Position numbers and translations under genes: made by a program. From the NCBI GenBank assembly GCA_002868945.1, contig PKTX01000017.1, forward strand, positions 1 to 53,729: a stretch of 53,729 nt of DNA. The letters are read 5' to 3'. Below the pieces are notes generated by a model. It made no database searches. It was not told the origin of the DNA and worked only from the letters and a program-made list of their open reading frames with translations. The DNA is from Desulfobulbaceae bacterium (lineage in GTDB: Bacteria; Desulfobacterota; Desulfobulbia; Desulfobulbales; SURF-16). Below, piece by piece: positions 8,270 to 16,454 of this stretch (position 1 is its first letter; each line of letters starts with the position of its first letter).

Positions 8270-9193
8270 GTGTTGAAAGGACCCTATAGTGCGGAAAAGA
8301 TAGCGGCCTGCTCCACCCGGGAGCTGATGGCCACGGCCCTGGAACTGAAGCTGAGCCACCGGCAGGACTCCTTTGCCCTCTGTTCCATTATCAACGCCAA
8401 GTCGGGCGCCTGCAGTGAGAATTGCCGCTTCTGCACCCAATCGGCCCATTTCCCCACTGAGACACCCATCTACCCCCTGCTGGACAGCGACGAGATTATC
8501 GAGGCGGCCAGACAGGCCAAGGAAAACGGCGCCAGTCGCTTTTCGCTGGTCACCAGCGGTCGGGGCGCCTCTGACCAGGAGGTGGAAGAGCTGGCGCGGC
8601 GCATCAGCGCCATCCGGGCGGCGGTGGATATCAAGGTGTGCGGTTCCTTCGGCATCCTTACCAAAGAGCAGCTTGGCCGTCTGCAGGCGGCAGGCATGGA
8701 CCGCTACCACCATAACCTGGAGACCTCCAGGGAATTTTTCCCGAGCATCTGCACCAGCCATGCCTTTGCCGACCGGGTGGCCACCATTGGGGCGGCCCAC
8801 TCCTTGGGGCTGTCGATATGCAGCGGCGGTATTATCGGCCTGGGCGAGACCGAGGCGGACCGCGTTTCCCTGGCCACCACCCTGGCGGAACTTGAAGTGG
8901 ATTCGGTGCCGTTGAATATGCTTATCCCCTTGCCCGGCACCCCCCTGGCCGATCTTGAGCCCCTGGCCGTGGAGGAGATCCTGCGGGCCATTGCCATCTT
9001 CCGCCTGCTGTTGCCCCATGTGCCGGTGCGCCTGGCCGCCGGGCGGGAATCGGCCCTGGGCGACTTTTTGAGCGCTGCCTTTCTGGCCGGTGCCGATGCC
9101 ATGATGATCGGTGGTTATCTCACCCAGCGGGGTCGGACGCCGCAGCAGGATTTAGAGTTTGTCAAAAGGATGCAGGCCCTGTGGACCCGTTAA
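8270..9193 (+). CDS. bioB: biotin synthase
   Basis: Radical-SAM enzyme that inserts sulfur into dethiobiotin to make biotin. The [4Fe-4S] motif CSENCRFC (CxxxCxxC) is near residue 50, followed by YHHNLETSREFF, ICSGGIIGLGE and an arginine-containing RLAAGRE segment expected for the [2Fe-2S] site. At about 307 aa it is slightly shorter than the E. coli enzyme (346). Start choice is uncertain: in-frame TTG at 8261, GTG at 8270 and TTG at 8273. GTG 8270 is best placed behind CTGAGG (8255-8260). It overlaps bioF by 13 bp, so the two are a coupled pair. Confidence 0.95.
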   Translation: MLKGPYSAEKIAACSTRELMATALELKLSHRQDSFALCSIINAKSGACSENCRFCTQSAHFPTETPIYPLLDSDEIIEAARQAKENGASRFSLVTSGRGASDQEVEELARRISAIRAAVDIKVCGSFGILTKEQLGRLQAAGMDRYHHNLETSREFFPSICTSHAFADRVATIGAAHSLGLSICSGGIIGLGETEADRVSLATTLAELEVDSVPLNMLIPLPGTPLADLEPLAVEEILRAIAIFRLLLPHVPVRLAAGRESALGDFLSAAFLAGADAMMIGGYLTQRGRTPQQDLEFVKRMQALWTR

Positions 9194-10347
9194 CATGGCT
9201 TGCGCAGCGCCGGGCGCAGGGCACTCTCCGTCGTCTGCGGCCCCTGGAGCGTCCGGTGGCTGGTGGCCTGTATGACGTCGCTGGCCGGCAGCCCCTTGTT
9301 GATTTTTCCTCCAACGACTACCTGGCCCTCTCCTGCCATCCCCGTGTCATTGCCACCGGCCGCCGTTTTCTTGAAGAGTATGGTGCCGGCAGTGGCGCCG
9401 CCCGTTTGATGAGCGGTGATCTCACCCTGCACCACCGGCTGGAGGAAGAGATTGCCTGCTTCAAGGCTCAGGAGGCGGCCCTGCTCTTTGGCAGTGGTTA
9501 CATGGCCAATACCGGTCTTATCCCGGCCCTGGTCGGTCGGCATGATGTGGTCTTTTCCGATCGTCTCAATCATGCCTCCATTGTCGATGGTTGCCGGCTC
9601 TCCGCTGCCCGTTTTGTCCGGTTTCGCCACAATGACATGGATCATCTCGCCGCCTTGCTGGCCGACAAGCGGGGTAAGGGCAGGGCCCTGATTGTTGTGG
9701 AGTCCCTCTACTCCATGGACGGCGATCGGGCGCCGCTGCCGGAACTGGTGCGCCTCAAGGAAGAACATGATTGCCTGCTTCTGGTGGATGAGGCCCATGC
9801 CACCGGCATCTTCGGCGCCACCGGCGCCGGGCTGGTGGAGGAGGCTGGTGTCACCCGCCAGGTGGATCTGGTCATGGGCACCTTTGGCAAGGCCCTGGGC
9901 AGTTACGGCGCCTATGTGGCGGCCGACCAGGTCTGGATTGATTACCTGCTCAACCGGGCCCGCTCCTTTATCTACTCCACGGCTCTGCCGCCGGCCGTCA
10001 TCGGCGCCAGCCTCGGCGCCCTGGCAGTGGTCCGGAATAATCCCGGTCTGGGGCAAGAGCTCCTGGCCAGGGCCCACTTCTTTAAAGAGGCTCTGGCCGC
10101 CCATAACATTGGGGTGGAGTCGGCCAGCCAGATCGTGCCGCTGCTGATTGGTGACAGTGCCACGGCTCTGGCCCTGGCCGCCAGGCTCAATGAGGCCGGC
10201 TTCTTTGTCACCGCGGTCCGCCCCCCGACAGTGCCGGCAAACACGGCCCGGCTGCGCTTCACCGTCACCCTGCACCACAGCGATGCCGACCTTGGCCGGC
10301 TGGCCGATGTGTTGCAGGAACTGCAATCAGGTCACCATCCTTCATAA
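9181..10347 (+). CDS. bioF: 8-amino-7-oxononanoate synthase
   Basis: A PLP-dependent alpha-oxoamine synthase that condenses pimeloyl-ACP (or -CoA) with L-alanine, the first committed biotin step. At 388 aa it has the family length. Seen: GSGAARLMSGD, the substrate/cofactor histidine in SDRLNHASI, DEAHATGIFG (Asp binding the pyridine N) and TFGKALGSYG with the Schiff-base lysine at about residue 237. It starts with GTG inside the end of bioB. No bioA, bioD or bioC follows, so the rest of the pathway lies elsewhere. 2-amino-3-ketobutyrate CoA ligase is a relative, but the bioB coupling favours BioF. Confidence 0.95.
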   Translation: MDPLTWLAQRRAQGTLRRLRPLERPVAGGLYDVAGRQPLVDFSSNDYLALSCHPRVIATGRRFLEEYGAGSGAARLMSGDLTLHHRLEEEIACFKAQEAALLFGSGYMANTGLIPALVGRHDVVFSDRLNHASIVDGCRLSAARFVRFRHNDMDHLAALLADKRGKGRALIVVESLYSMDGDRAPLPELVRLKEEHDCLLLVDEAHATGIFGATGAGLVEEAGVTRQVDLVMGTFGKALGSYGAYVAADQVWIDYLLNRARSFIYSTALPPAVIGASLGALAVVRNNPGLGQELLARAHFFKEALAAHNIGVESASQIVPLLIGDSATALALAARLNEAGFFVTAVRPPTVPANTARLRFTVTLHHSDADLGRLADVLQELQSGHHPS

Positions 10348-10660
10348 AAGGAGTTTTTTGCCAGGAGGGGGGCCCTGGATCAATGGCACCAGTTTGCATG
10401 ACAGACCCTGCAAGGAAGGCCGGTGAGTGCGCTGGTGCCGAAATCCCGGAGCCAGACCGGCAAGCCCATGGGATACAGGCTCAAATTTGATTTTAGCCTG
10501 CCCCCACTCTTTCCCTGCGCCGATGCATATATCTCCAAAATAGGTAACAGTATCACACGATACCGAATATTTTCGCCAGTAGACCAGCTTACCTGTGATA
10601 TGATGTAAAGGCTGCCTCGGTCTGCCCACGAATAATCTCCAGCACCCTGGCAGCGGTTAC
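10348..10660. other. non-coding stretch downstream of bioF
   Basis: No reading frame with protein-like composition and no strong hairpin. It leads into the family B repeat at 10661. A promoter for the ATP-grasp operon could lie here or between 10901 and 10964. Confidence 0.4.
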
Positions 10661-10900
10661 CAGCCCGTTGAAAAAATACTGCGCTCGAAGGTCTCTCTTT
10701 GTTCGCTATCTGCTGAAGCGTCGTCAAAATTCGGCTTGAGCTAAGCGAGAGCGAGACTCCGAAATGCTCCTGAACCCCATGTAAACTGCACCCCAAGGAT
10801 ACTCGGAGTGTCGCAGGCTCCCTGACCTCCTGCGAACGCGCATTTTTCGCCGTATTTTTTTCTGGCCTCAGCGGCGCTCGCGCCCTTTTTCAACGGGCTG
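10661..10900. repeat. family B repeat, copy B1
   Basis: A 240-bp element bounded by CAGCCCGTTGAAAAA and TTTTTCAACGGGCTG, a perfect 15-bp terminal inverted repeat. The interior matches the copy at 38525-38930 in opposite orientation, apart from an insertion there. Shared inner blocks include GCTTGAGCTAAGCGAG, CTGCACCCCAAGG and CGAGACTCCGAAATG. Some blocks also occur in family A, so the families share modules. No protein is encoded. Confidence 0.85.
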
Positions 10901-10982
10901 TTACAGCCGCTGTGGTTATTTCTTTAGGGGTTGCCATGGGCTCAAGCAGGTAAAAAATAGTTCAGAAGGAGGATTGTTTAGC

Positions 10983-12209
10983 ATGACTGAAAAAAATCCA
11001 GACAAAGGTTATGTGGCTATCCTGGGTTGGAGCCTCAATGCCATTGATTCTATTGACCGCTTTGACAGGCGCTATGTCATTGTTGCCCCCCCATGGGCGG
11101 AAGAGTATGCCAAGGAACATGATATTCCCTATATATCCTGGAACTTTGAGCGTATTGATGACCGTTCCTTTGAGATTGCCCGGATCTTGAAGGACGAAGG
11201 CGTTGATGTGGCAATTCCCCTCTTTGAGGAAACGGTGGAGTGGGCCGGCGCCATTAACTCGGTACTGCTCGGTAAGCCTCGTTTGATGGGACAGGCCTTG
11301 CTCTTTCGTGACAAGTCCCTGATGAAGCGCCGTGCCCAGCTTGGCGGTATCCATGTAGGTATTTTTGAAGAGGCACAGGACAAGGGAGATGTCATCCATT
11401 TTCTCAGGAGGGTCAACCAGACCCTGCTCAAGCTGGACGGCGACCCCAACGACCCTATTCACCTCAAGGCCTTTGATAAAGCAGGCTGTCTGGGACACTG
11501 GGTGATTCGTGAGCCGGATGATGTGGAAAGAATCTCCGATGACGAATTTCCACTCCTCATGGAGAGCCATCTCGATGGCTGGGAGTTTGCCGTGGAGGCC
11601 TGGATTAAAAACAGGAAGATCCAGTTTCTCAATATCTCCGAGTATGTCACCCTGGGCTATTCGGTATTTGTGCCGGCCACACCGGAGTTGGAAAAGTATC
11701 GTCCCCAGGTCACGGCCGAGATCGAGAAGCTGATCGAGGCCTTTGATATAGATTTTGGTTTCATTCATCCGGAATATTTTGTCACCAGCGACGGCAAACT
11801 GCATTTTGGCGAGGTGGCGTACCGACCACCCGGCTTCAACGCCTTTGAACTGATAGAACGGGCCTATGGCTTCAATGCGTATCAGGCCACGGTTCTGATG
11901 TTTGACCCCAAAACCACGGATGAGGAGCTGGCCAACTTTTTCCCCAGGGAAGTGGTGGATGCCACCGGCCATGCTGGTTGTTTCGGCGTCTATCCGCGCC
12001 GCCGGGTGGTCAGTGACCTGATCATCCCTGAAGAGACGGCCAATGATGACTATTTCGAGTTCCATGAGTTGCAGTCGCCTGTAGAAAATAAGGTTCCCAA
12101 GCGTTCCGCATTTGGAACCCACTGGGGACTGGTCTATTTCTTTGGCGAGGATCCCCACCGTATGCGCGATCTACTCAAGGCCCAGGAGGATCTCGATTAT
12201 TATGTCTGA
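10983..12209 (+). CDS. ATP-grasp ligase of unknown substrate
   Basis: A 408-aa protein starting at the ATG at 10983, ten bases after AGAAGGAGG (a good Shine-Dalgarno). It has a pre-ATP-grasp domain (about residues 1-110), then an ATP-grasp fold: HLKAFDKAGC in the nucleotide-binding part, LMESHLDGWEFAVEAW, and HFGEVAYRPPG supplying the acidic metal ligand in the position of the usual ExNxRxGG motif. Such enzymes form C-N or C-S bonds through an acyl phosphate. It overlaps the next gene by eight bases (ATGTCTGA), so the pair is translationally coupled. I do not recognise a named subfamily; biotin-carboxylase or PurK-like enzymes are distant relatives. Confidence 0.8.
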   Translation: MTEKNPDKGYVAILGWSLNAIDSIDRFDRRYVIVAPPWAEEYAKEHDIPYISWNFERIDDRSFEIARILKDEGVDVAIPLFEETVEWAGAINSVLLGKPRLMGQALLFRDKSLMKRRAQLGGIHVGIFEEAQDKGDVIHFLRRVNQTLLKLDGDPNDPIHLKAFDKAGCLGHWVIREPDDVERISDDEFPLLMESHLDGWEFAVEAWIKNRKIQFLNISEYVTLGYSVFVPATPELEKYRPQVTAEIEKLIEAFDIDFGFIHPEYFVTSDGKLHFGEVAYRPPGFNAFELIERAYGFNAYQATVLMFDPKTTDEELANFFPREVVDATGHAGCFGVYPRRRVVSDLIIPEETANDDYFEFHELQSPVENKVPKRSAFGTHWGLVYFFGEDPHRMRDLLKAQEDLDYYV

Positions 12210-12948
12210 TGAGCATGGCCAGGCAAGCCAGGCAGACGAGTCGCAATCCCCCCGGGAGAAAAAGTTTATTGCCCTGCTGGAACGGCTGGCAAATGCTCGG
12301 CCTTTTGCCAAGCTGCGTTTTCAGGCACCGCTGCTGGAGCAATCACGGCGCTTGATTGTCGAGCCGGGCGGCATAGAAATTCTTTACCGGCTGGCACCAC
12401 GATTGGATGAGGCCGGCCTCTTCCACGGAACCGACTGGGATGATCCGGCAGCCTTGATGCCGGGCCTGGTCAATGCCACCCTGGAGCAGGGATCCAGGGA
12501 CCTGGTCATTCTTGAAAGCCTCAGCCAGCTGCGCTTGCTTGCCGTGGCCAATGGTGTTGCTACACATCAGGGGATCTCGGCTGAACAGGCCCGTCATTTC
12601 CTGACCCAGCTCTTGGCCCTTAACCTGAACCGTCTCCTGGGGCCGCCGAGCGAGACCCAGCGCGTGCGCCTGGGCCCTTTGGCAGAGGCGGTGGGAAAAG
12701 TCTTCCATTTTTTGATGGGTCATATCGGCTATGGTGATATCCTCGGCCACCTGATCGACGAAATCTGGCGTATCCTTTCCCAGCGGCCTCTTCAGGTGGC
12801 CCATGTCAAGGCCATGGTGGGTCAAATTGCCATAAGCATTCAACAGGGCAGTGGTGATTTTGGCGAGGCACGGCTGGGGGCGGATCGGTTGACCAGTGCC
12901 CTGTTCGGGCCAACCCAGGGATGCCTTGACGATCCGGGGCTGGATTAG
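12202..12948 (+). CDS. unrecognised helical protein, upstream part of an amber-interrupted frame
   Basis: 248 codons from an ATG that overlaps the ATP-grasp stop, with AGGAGG-like CCAGGAGGA twelve bases upstream. The sequence is rich in Leu, Ala and Gln and looks all-helical, with no recognised domain. The frame ends in TAG at 12946-12948, then stays open in the same frame through 14196. Codons after the TAG (Tyr-Gln-Ser-Arg-Leu-Ala-Ala-Met) continue a helical, protein-like sequence without a break. I therefore read this and the next entry as one 664-codon gene with an internal amber at codon 249: a nonsense mutation, a sequencing error, or readthrough. Confidence 0.65.
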   Translation: MSDEHGQASQADESQSPREKKFIALLERLANARPFAKLRFQAPLLEQSRRLIVEPGGIEILYRLAPRLDEAGLFHGTDWDDPAALMPGLVNATLEQGSRDLVILESLSQLRLLAVANGVATHQGISAEQARHFLTQLLALNLNRLLGPPSETQRVRLGPLAEAVGKVFHFLMGHIGYGDILGHLIDEIWRILSQRPLQVAHVKAMVGQIAISIQQGSGDFGEARLGADRLTSALFGPTQGCLDDPGLD

Positions 12949-12969
12949 TATCAGAGTCGTCTTGCCGCC

Positions 12970-14196
12970 ATGGACTTTGCCGGCCTGCAGCAGGAGTCAT
13001 ACGGCATGGCCCGGGCCATGCACGATGTTGGCCTGGTTTCCGACTACCACGCCGTGCTTTTGCGCTGGCTGCTTGACAATAACTATGAACAACTTGTGCC
13101 TGATGTTCTGGGGGTAAGCAACACCGGCCGGGATGCCCTGCAAAGCTATCAGGAGTTGGTTCACCGCCTGATTTCGGAGGCAATTTGTCCGCAAACGGCA
13201 CAAACAATATATGGTTTAACCATGCTGCTGGAAAGGGGTGTGCTCTATGCAGCGCCCATTGCGCCCGGTCTCTGGCGCCAAGTTAACCTGCAGCTCTCCT
13301 CGCAGGCCGGGGCAATTCTCTCTCCCTCCGGCCTGGAGCCGCGGGTGAAGCTACTGGCCGGGGTGATATCCCTGCTGGGCCAGCCGCTGGGCGTAGGGCA
13401 GGGCAACAACCCGACCTGCCAATCCGCCCGGGCTATCTCCATGTGGGCCTATAACGATCCCGACTACCTGCTCCATCTCATCGCCCAAGCAGCCCGCTAC
13501 GACTCAATACTTATGCATTTTGAAGGACACTCGCTTGACTCGGCGGAATTACCGCCAGGCCTTGCCAAGTCCTTCCCCCTGGATACGGATCCGGTCTCCA
13601 TGCTTCTGGTGCCGCATCTTGATCGAATTTATAATGAAATGGGACGGTTATGCGCCGGCCGCGACGGTGATCCCCATCGCTGGATTAATCCGGAGCTGCA
13701 TGGCTGGTGGGTGGGGCGGCAATTTATTATTGCCGTGGATGTGGCAACCGGCAATCTCAAGGAGTATGACGACTTTCTCCATCAATTTTACAGGAGCTAC
13801 CACCCCCTGTTTAATGACAATCAACCGGTTATCCATCCACAGCCGGCCGGTATAGCCGTCACCGACAGCGCCGGCAACTTTGTCGGCTGGCACGCCGTTA
13901 CCCTGATCCGCGTTGCCCTGGATCAGGAAAATATCATGCGCGTCTATTTTTATAATCCCAACAACGACAGCGGCCAGAACTGGGGCCATGGCGTGGTGGT
14001 CTCCACCCAGGGCTACGGTGAACGCTTTGGAGAGGCATCACTGCCCTTTGATCAGTTTGCCTCACGGCTCTATATCTTTCACGATGATCCCGTGGAGATC
14101 AACACCCCTTCGACAATCCCGGCCGAGACGATTCAGTCGGTCAAGGACATGGCAATGATGAGTTGGGCCCGGGAAAGGATCCCTGCCACGGCTTAG
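12970..14196 (+). CDS. papain-like cysteine amidase/peptidase candidate, downstream part of the amber-interrupted frame
   Basis: 408 codons from the first ATG after the amber, in the same frame. No Shine-Dalgarno precedes this ATG, so independent initiation is doubtful. The catalytic pattern of clan CA peptidases is visible: Gln144 and Cys150 in GQGNNPTCQSARA (the six-residue Q-to-C spacing of papain), His308 in GWHAVTL, and Asn329 (or a nearby Asn/Asp) in YFYNPNNDSG. The middle region has HGWWVGRQFIIAVD. I know no named family that fits. It could be a peptidase, an amidase or a transglutaminase-like enzyme. Coupling to the ATP-grasp gene suggests both act on one amide bond. Confidence 0.65.
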   Translation: MDFAGLQQESYGMARAMHDVGLVSDYHAVLLRWLLDNNYEQLVPDVLGVSNTGRDALQSYQELVHRLISEAICPQTAQTIYGLTMLLERGVLYAAPIAPGLWRQVNLQLSSQAGAILSPSGLEPRVKLLAGVISLLGQPLGVGQGNNPTCQSARAISMWAYNDPDYLLHLIAQAARYDSILMHFEGHSLDSAELPPGLAKSFPLDTDPVSMLLVPHLDRIYNEMGRLCAGRDGDPHRWINPELHGWWVGRQFIIAVDVATGNLKEYDDFLHQFYRSYHPLFNDNQPVIHPQPAGIAVTDSAGNFVGWHAVTLIRVALDQENIMRVYFYNPNNDSGQNWGHGVVVSTQGYGERFGEASLPFDQFASRLYIFHDDPVEINTPSTIPAETIQSVKDMAMMSWARERIPATA

Positions 14197-14282
14197 AGGC
14201 CAGTCGCCCAGGACAATGGGACGGGCCCCACTCAGCTGGACGTCATACTGGAAATGGTGAATGATTTCCAGGCAATCTAGTT

Positions 14283-15380
14283 TCACTCCGGAATGAATGC
14301 ACTGCGGTGAAACTCGGCCGCCGCTGCCACCTCCCTGGTTCCACACTCGGGCGGCTCGGCGGGCTCGGCGCCTGCCAGCACCTCCAGGACCGCACGTATC
14401 CCCTGGGCCAGGGATTCCAGATGATAGCCTCCTTCCAGGATCATGGCCAGTCGACCCTCACAGTGATGATCGGCGATATCCCGGACGATCCCCGTCAGCG
14501 CCGCGAATCCCTCTTCGGTCACATTCAGCGCCAGGTCAAACCGGTGCATGTCAAACCCCGCCGAAACCAGCACCAGGTCAGGTTTAAAGAAGTCTGCGGC
14601 CGGCACCAGGATCTCGCGGAACGCCTTGAGCATGGCCGCATCTCCGGAACCGCCGGGCAACGGCACATTGATGGTGGTCCCTTCTCCCAGACCGCCTCCG
14701 ACCTCCTCAAGCATGCCGGAGCCCGGATAAAACGGCGCGGCCCGGTGGGTATCAAACAGCATCACGTCCGGGTCCGCCCAGAAGATTTCCTGGGTGCCAT
14801 TACCATGGTGCACATCCCAGTCCACGATCAGCACCCGCTTGCATCCCAACGCCGCCCGCGCATGCGCCGCTGCCACGGCCGTGTTATTGAACAGACAGAA
14901 GCCGCGCGCCCGCACGGGTTCGGCGTGATGGCCCGGCGGCCGCACCAGGGCGCAGGTCGTGGGGGCACGACCCTCCACCACGGCCTCCACCGCGGCGATG
15001 GCCGTACCGGCAGCCACTTCCGCCGCCTCCACACTGCCCGGAGAAACGGCGGTGGTATCCACATCCAGCCAGGCATTGTGGCCCCGTAAGGCGTAGATAG
15101 CCTCCAGGTACGAGGTCGTATGCACCCGGGAGAGCTGTTCGCGCGTCGCCGGCGCGCCGGTCGCAAAACGAAGGCCCGGGACCGGCGCTCGTTCAAGGAG
15201 TTCTTTGATTGCCGTCAGCCGCCCGGGATGTTCCGGGTAGGTCCACTTCACCTTCAGGCTGGCAAGCATCTCCCGCACCCGCCGGTCAAGGCGTCCCGGC
15301 AAAAACGGCACATCGGCATTGGGACAATGAGCCAGCATGCGCTCGTCGTAAAACACGATAACCTGGCGCTCACCAAGCAT
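14283..15380 (-). CDS. histone-deacetylase-family amidohydrolase (acetylpolyamine amidohydrolase-like)
   Basis: A 365-aa zinc-dependent deacetylase of the arginase/HDAC fold. Active-site elements seen: RPPGHHAE (the paired His acting as acid/base), DWDVHHGNGTQ (Asp and His zinc ligands), SAGFDMHR (second Asp ligand) and LEGGYHLE (catalytic-tyrosine region). The bacterial class II-like branch deacetylates polyamines or other N-acetyl compounds. A GAAGGAGGAAGGG Shine-Dalgarno (minus strand) precedes the ATG at 15380. It converges on the ATP-grasp/papain-like pair with an 86-bp gap lacking an obvious terminator. Its substrate is not determinable here. Confidence 0.9.
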   Translation of the reverse strand: MLGERQVIVFYDERMLAHCPNADVPFLPGRLDRRVREMLASLKVKWTYPEHPGRLTAIKELLERAPVPGLRFATGAPATREQLSRVHTTSYLEAIYALRGHNAWLDVDTTAVSPGSVEAAEVAAGTAIAAVEAVVEGRAPTTCALVRPPGHHAEPVRARGFCLFNNTAVAAAHARAALGCKRVLIVDWDVHHGNGTQEIFWADPDVMLFDTHRAAPFYPGSGMLEEVGGGLGEGTTINVPLPGGSGDAAMLKAFREILVPAADFFKPDLVLVSAGFDMHRFDLALNVTEEGFAALTGIVRDIADHHCEGRLAMILEGGYHLESLAQGIRAVLEVLAGAEPAEPPECGTREVAAAAEFHRSAFIPE

Positions 15381-15705
15381 CCCTTCCTCCTTCTATTTCC
15401 CTCGGAATTCCTCACGCTGGAATTCTGGGCAGAGTCTGGACCAACATGCGGTAATGGTTTGACCTGTGGCCGTATGGTGACAACCGGAGGTGCCAGCCGG
15501 CAACTGTTTTCTGGAGCAGCCTGACAAATAGGGCTCGGAAGTGTCGACACATACCTCTTCCCATCTCCCGCCCGGGTTCAATGACATGCTGTCCAGCACC
15601 TGGATATTCTCTACATGAAAACCTTGTATCACCTTGCCAAGTAAAAGTCGAAAGCTGATTTGATCCCGGGGGGCCACCTGATCCACGGCAAAGCTGCGGC
15701 CTTAC
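15381..15705. other. 325-bp gap between the HDAC-like gene and the nitroreductase remnant
   Basis: A 97-codon minus-strand frame (15393-15686) lies just upstream of the HDAC-like gene, but it matches nothing I know and I do not call it. The divergent orientation means promoters for both sides could lie here. No strong hairpin was seen. Confidence 0.35.
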
Positions 15706-16050
15706 ATGCCGGGAATGCCGGGAAACAGCATATCAAATTACTTTTGTGGTAAATTGAAATGTTCCGGTTATTACAAGGGAAGTGCTTCTACCAAGTTCGG
15801 AGATTGGTTCATGTTCGATCTTGGTATAATGTGCCAGACCATCTGCCTTGCTGCCCATGCCGCCGGACTCGGTACTGTTGTCGTGGGCTGCTTTGACCAA
15901 AATAAAGCTGGAGAAATTATCGGCATTCCAGAGGATCATGAAGTAGTGGCTTTAATCCCCATGGGATATTCCGACCAGCAGCCCTCTCCTCCCAAACGAA
16001 AAGAAGTGGCTGAGTTTTGCCACAATAATAGATTCGGCAGCAGGCTATAA
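15706..16050 (+). pseudogene. C-terminal remnant of a nitroreductase-family flavoprotein
   Basis: 114 codons carrying only the C-terminal part of a nitroreductase (full length about 170-200 aa). The diagnostic stretch is MFDLGIMCQTICLAAHAAGL, then GTVVVGCFD and LIPMGY, matching the conserved helix and final strand of the FMN fold. The N-terminal FMN-binding RRS-like segment is missing; an in-frame TGA lies eight codons upstream of the ATG. There is no ribosome-binding site. Directly after the stop is the terminal sequence ATAATTCAAGACACCC, an isolated family A end, so rearrangement with that repeat may have touched this gene. Confidence 0.75.
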
Positions 16051-16062
16051 TTCAAGACACCC
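16047..16062. repeat. isolated family A terminus
   Basis: ATAATTCAAGACACCC resembles the right end of family A (ATTATTCAAGATACCC) with two changes, but no left end is found nearby. It overlaps the nitroreductase remnant's stop codon. Confidence 0.45.
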
Positions 16063-16193
16063 TTAAATATTAGCAAAAGAGGGACGAATTTCTTTAATCG
16101 TATAGGCGAGAGGTCAGGTCCCTTTCAGCATTTGTTGGCGAAAAACCAACACGAAGAAGGGCGGACCCAACTCCACCACCATGTTGGTACCTA

Positions 16194-16354
16194 GGAGCCT
16201 GTCGGACTTAGACATTAATCTACTGCAAATTCGAAAAATCGGTCCATATTCCCATGGCTTTTCGTTAAATAGCTCTGCTATTCGCCTCAAATCCATGTAA
16301 ATCTGGCCTTGATTTTTCGAATTTTCGCTACGATTCTCTAAGTCCGACAGGCTC
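16194..16354. repeat. family C palindromic-ended repeat, copy C1
   Basis: A 161-bp element with perfect 18-bp termini GAGCCTGTCGGACTTAGA and TCTAAGTCCGACAGGCTC. A second inner symmetry pairs AATTCGAAAAATC with GATTTTTCGAATT. It is nearly identical to 38564-38723, in the same orientation. Flanks read CCTAG before and TAG after, which may be a 3-bp target duplication. It encodes no transposase. On the minus strand both copies keep a short open frame starting MDLRRIAELFNEKPWEYG, which I treat as incidental. The rest of gap 16051-16454 has no recognisable gene. Confidence 0.9.
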
Positions 16355-16454
16355 TAGCTCGCATGTTGAATCGTGATGAGTACCCATGCTGTTTATCCCC
16401 ATTGCAGAACTGAGCAAGCCGGGCGCCGGGCGCGCTCCCTTTTGCAGCGGGCTA

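Noticed and set aside
12946-12948. Genome-wide reassignment of UAG to an amino acid
   Set aside because: Many genes here end in TAG at sensible positions (IHF/HU, DctP, PilZ, TM2, DedA-like and others), so TAG functions as stop. Only the single internal amber is unusual.
15393-15686. Minus-strand 97-codon gene upstream of the HDAC-like gene
   Set aside because: No family match, unclear codon use and no start signal.
16114-16296. Protein-coding gene within family C copy C1
   Set aside because: The shared short peptide follows from DNA identity of the repeat, and the frame differs outside the element in the two copies.
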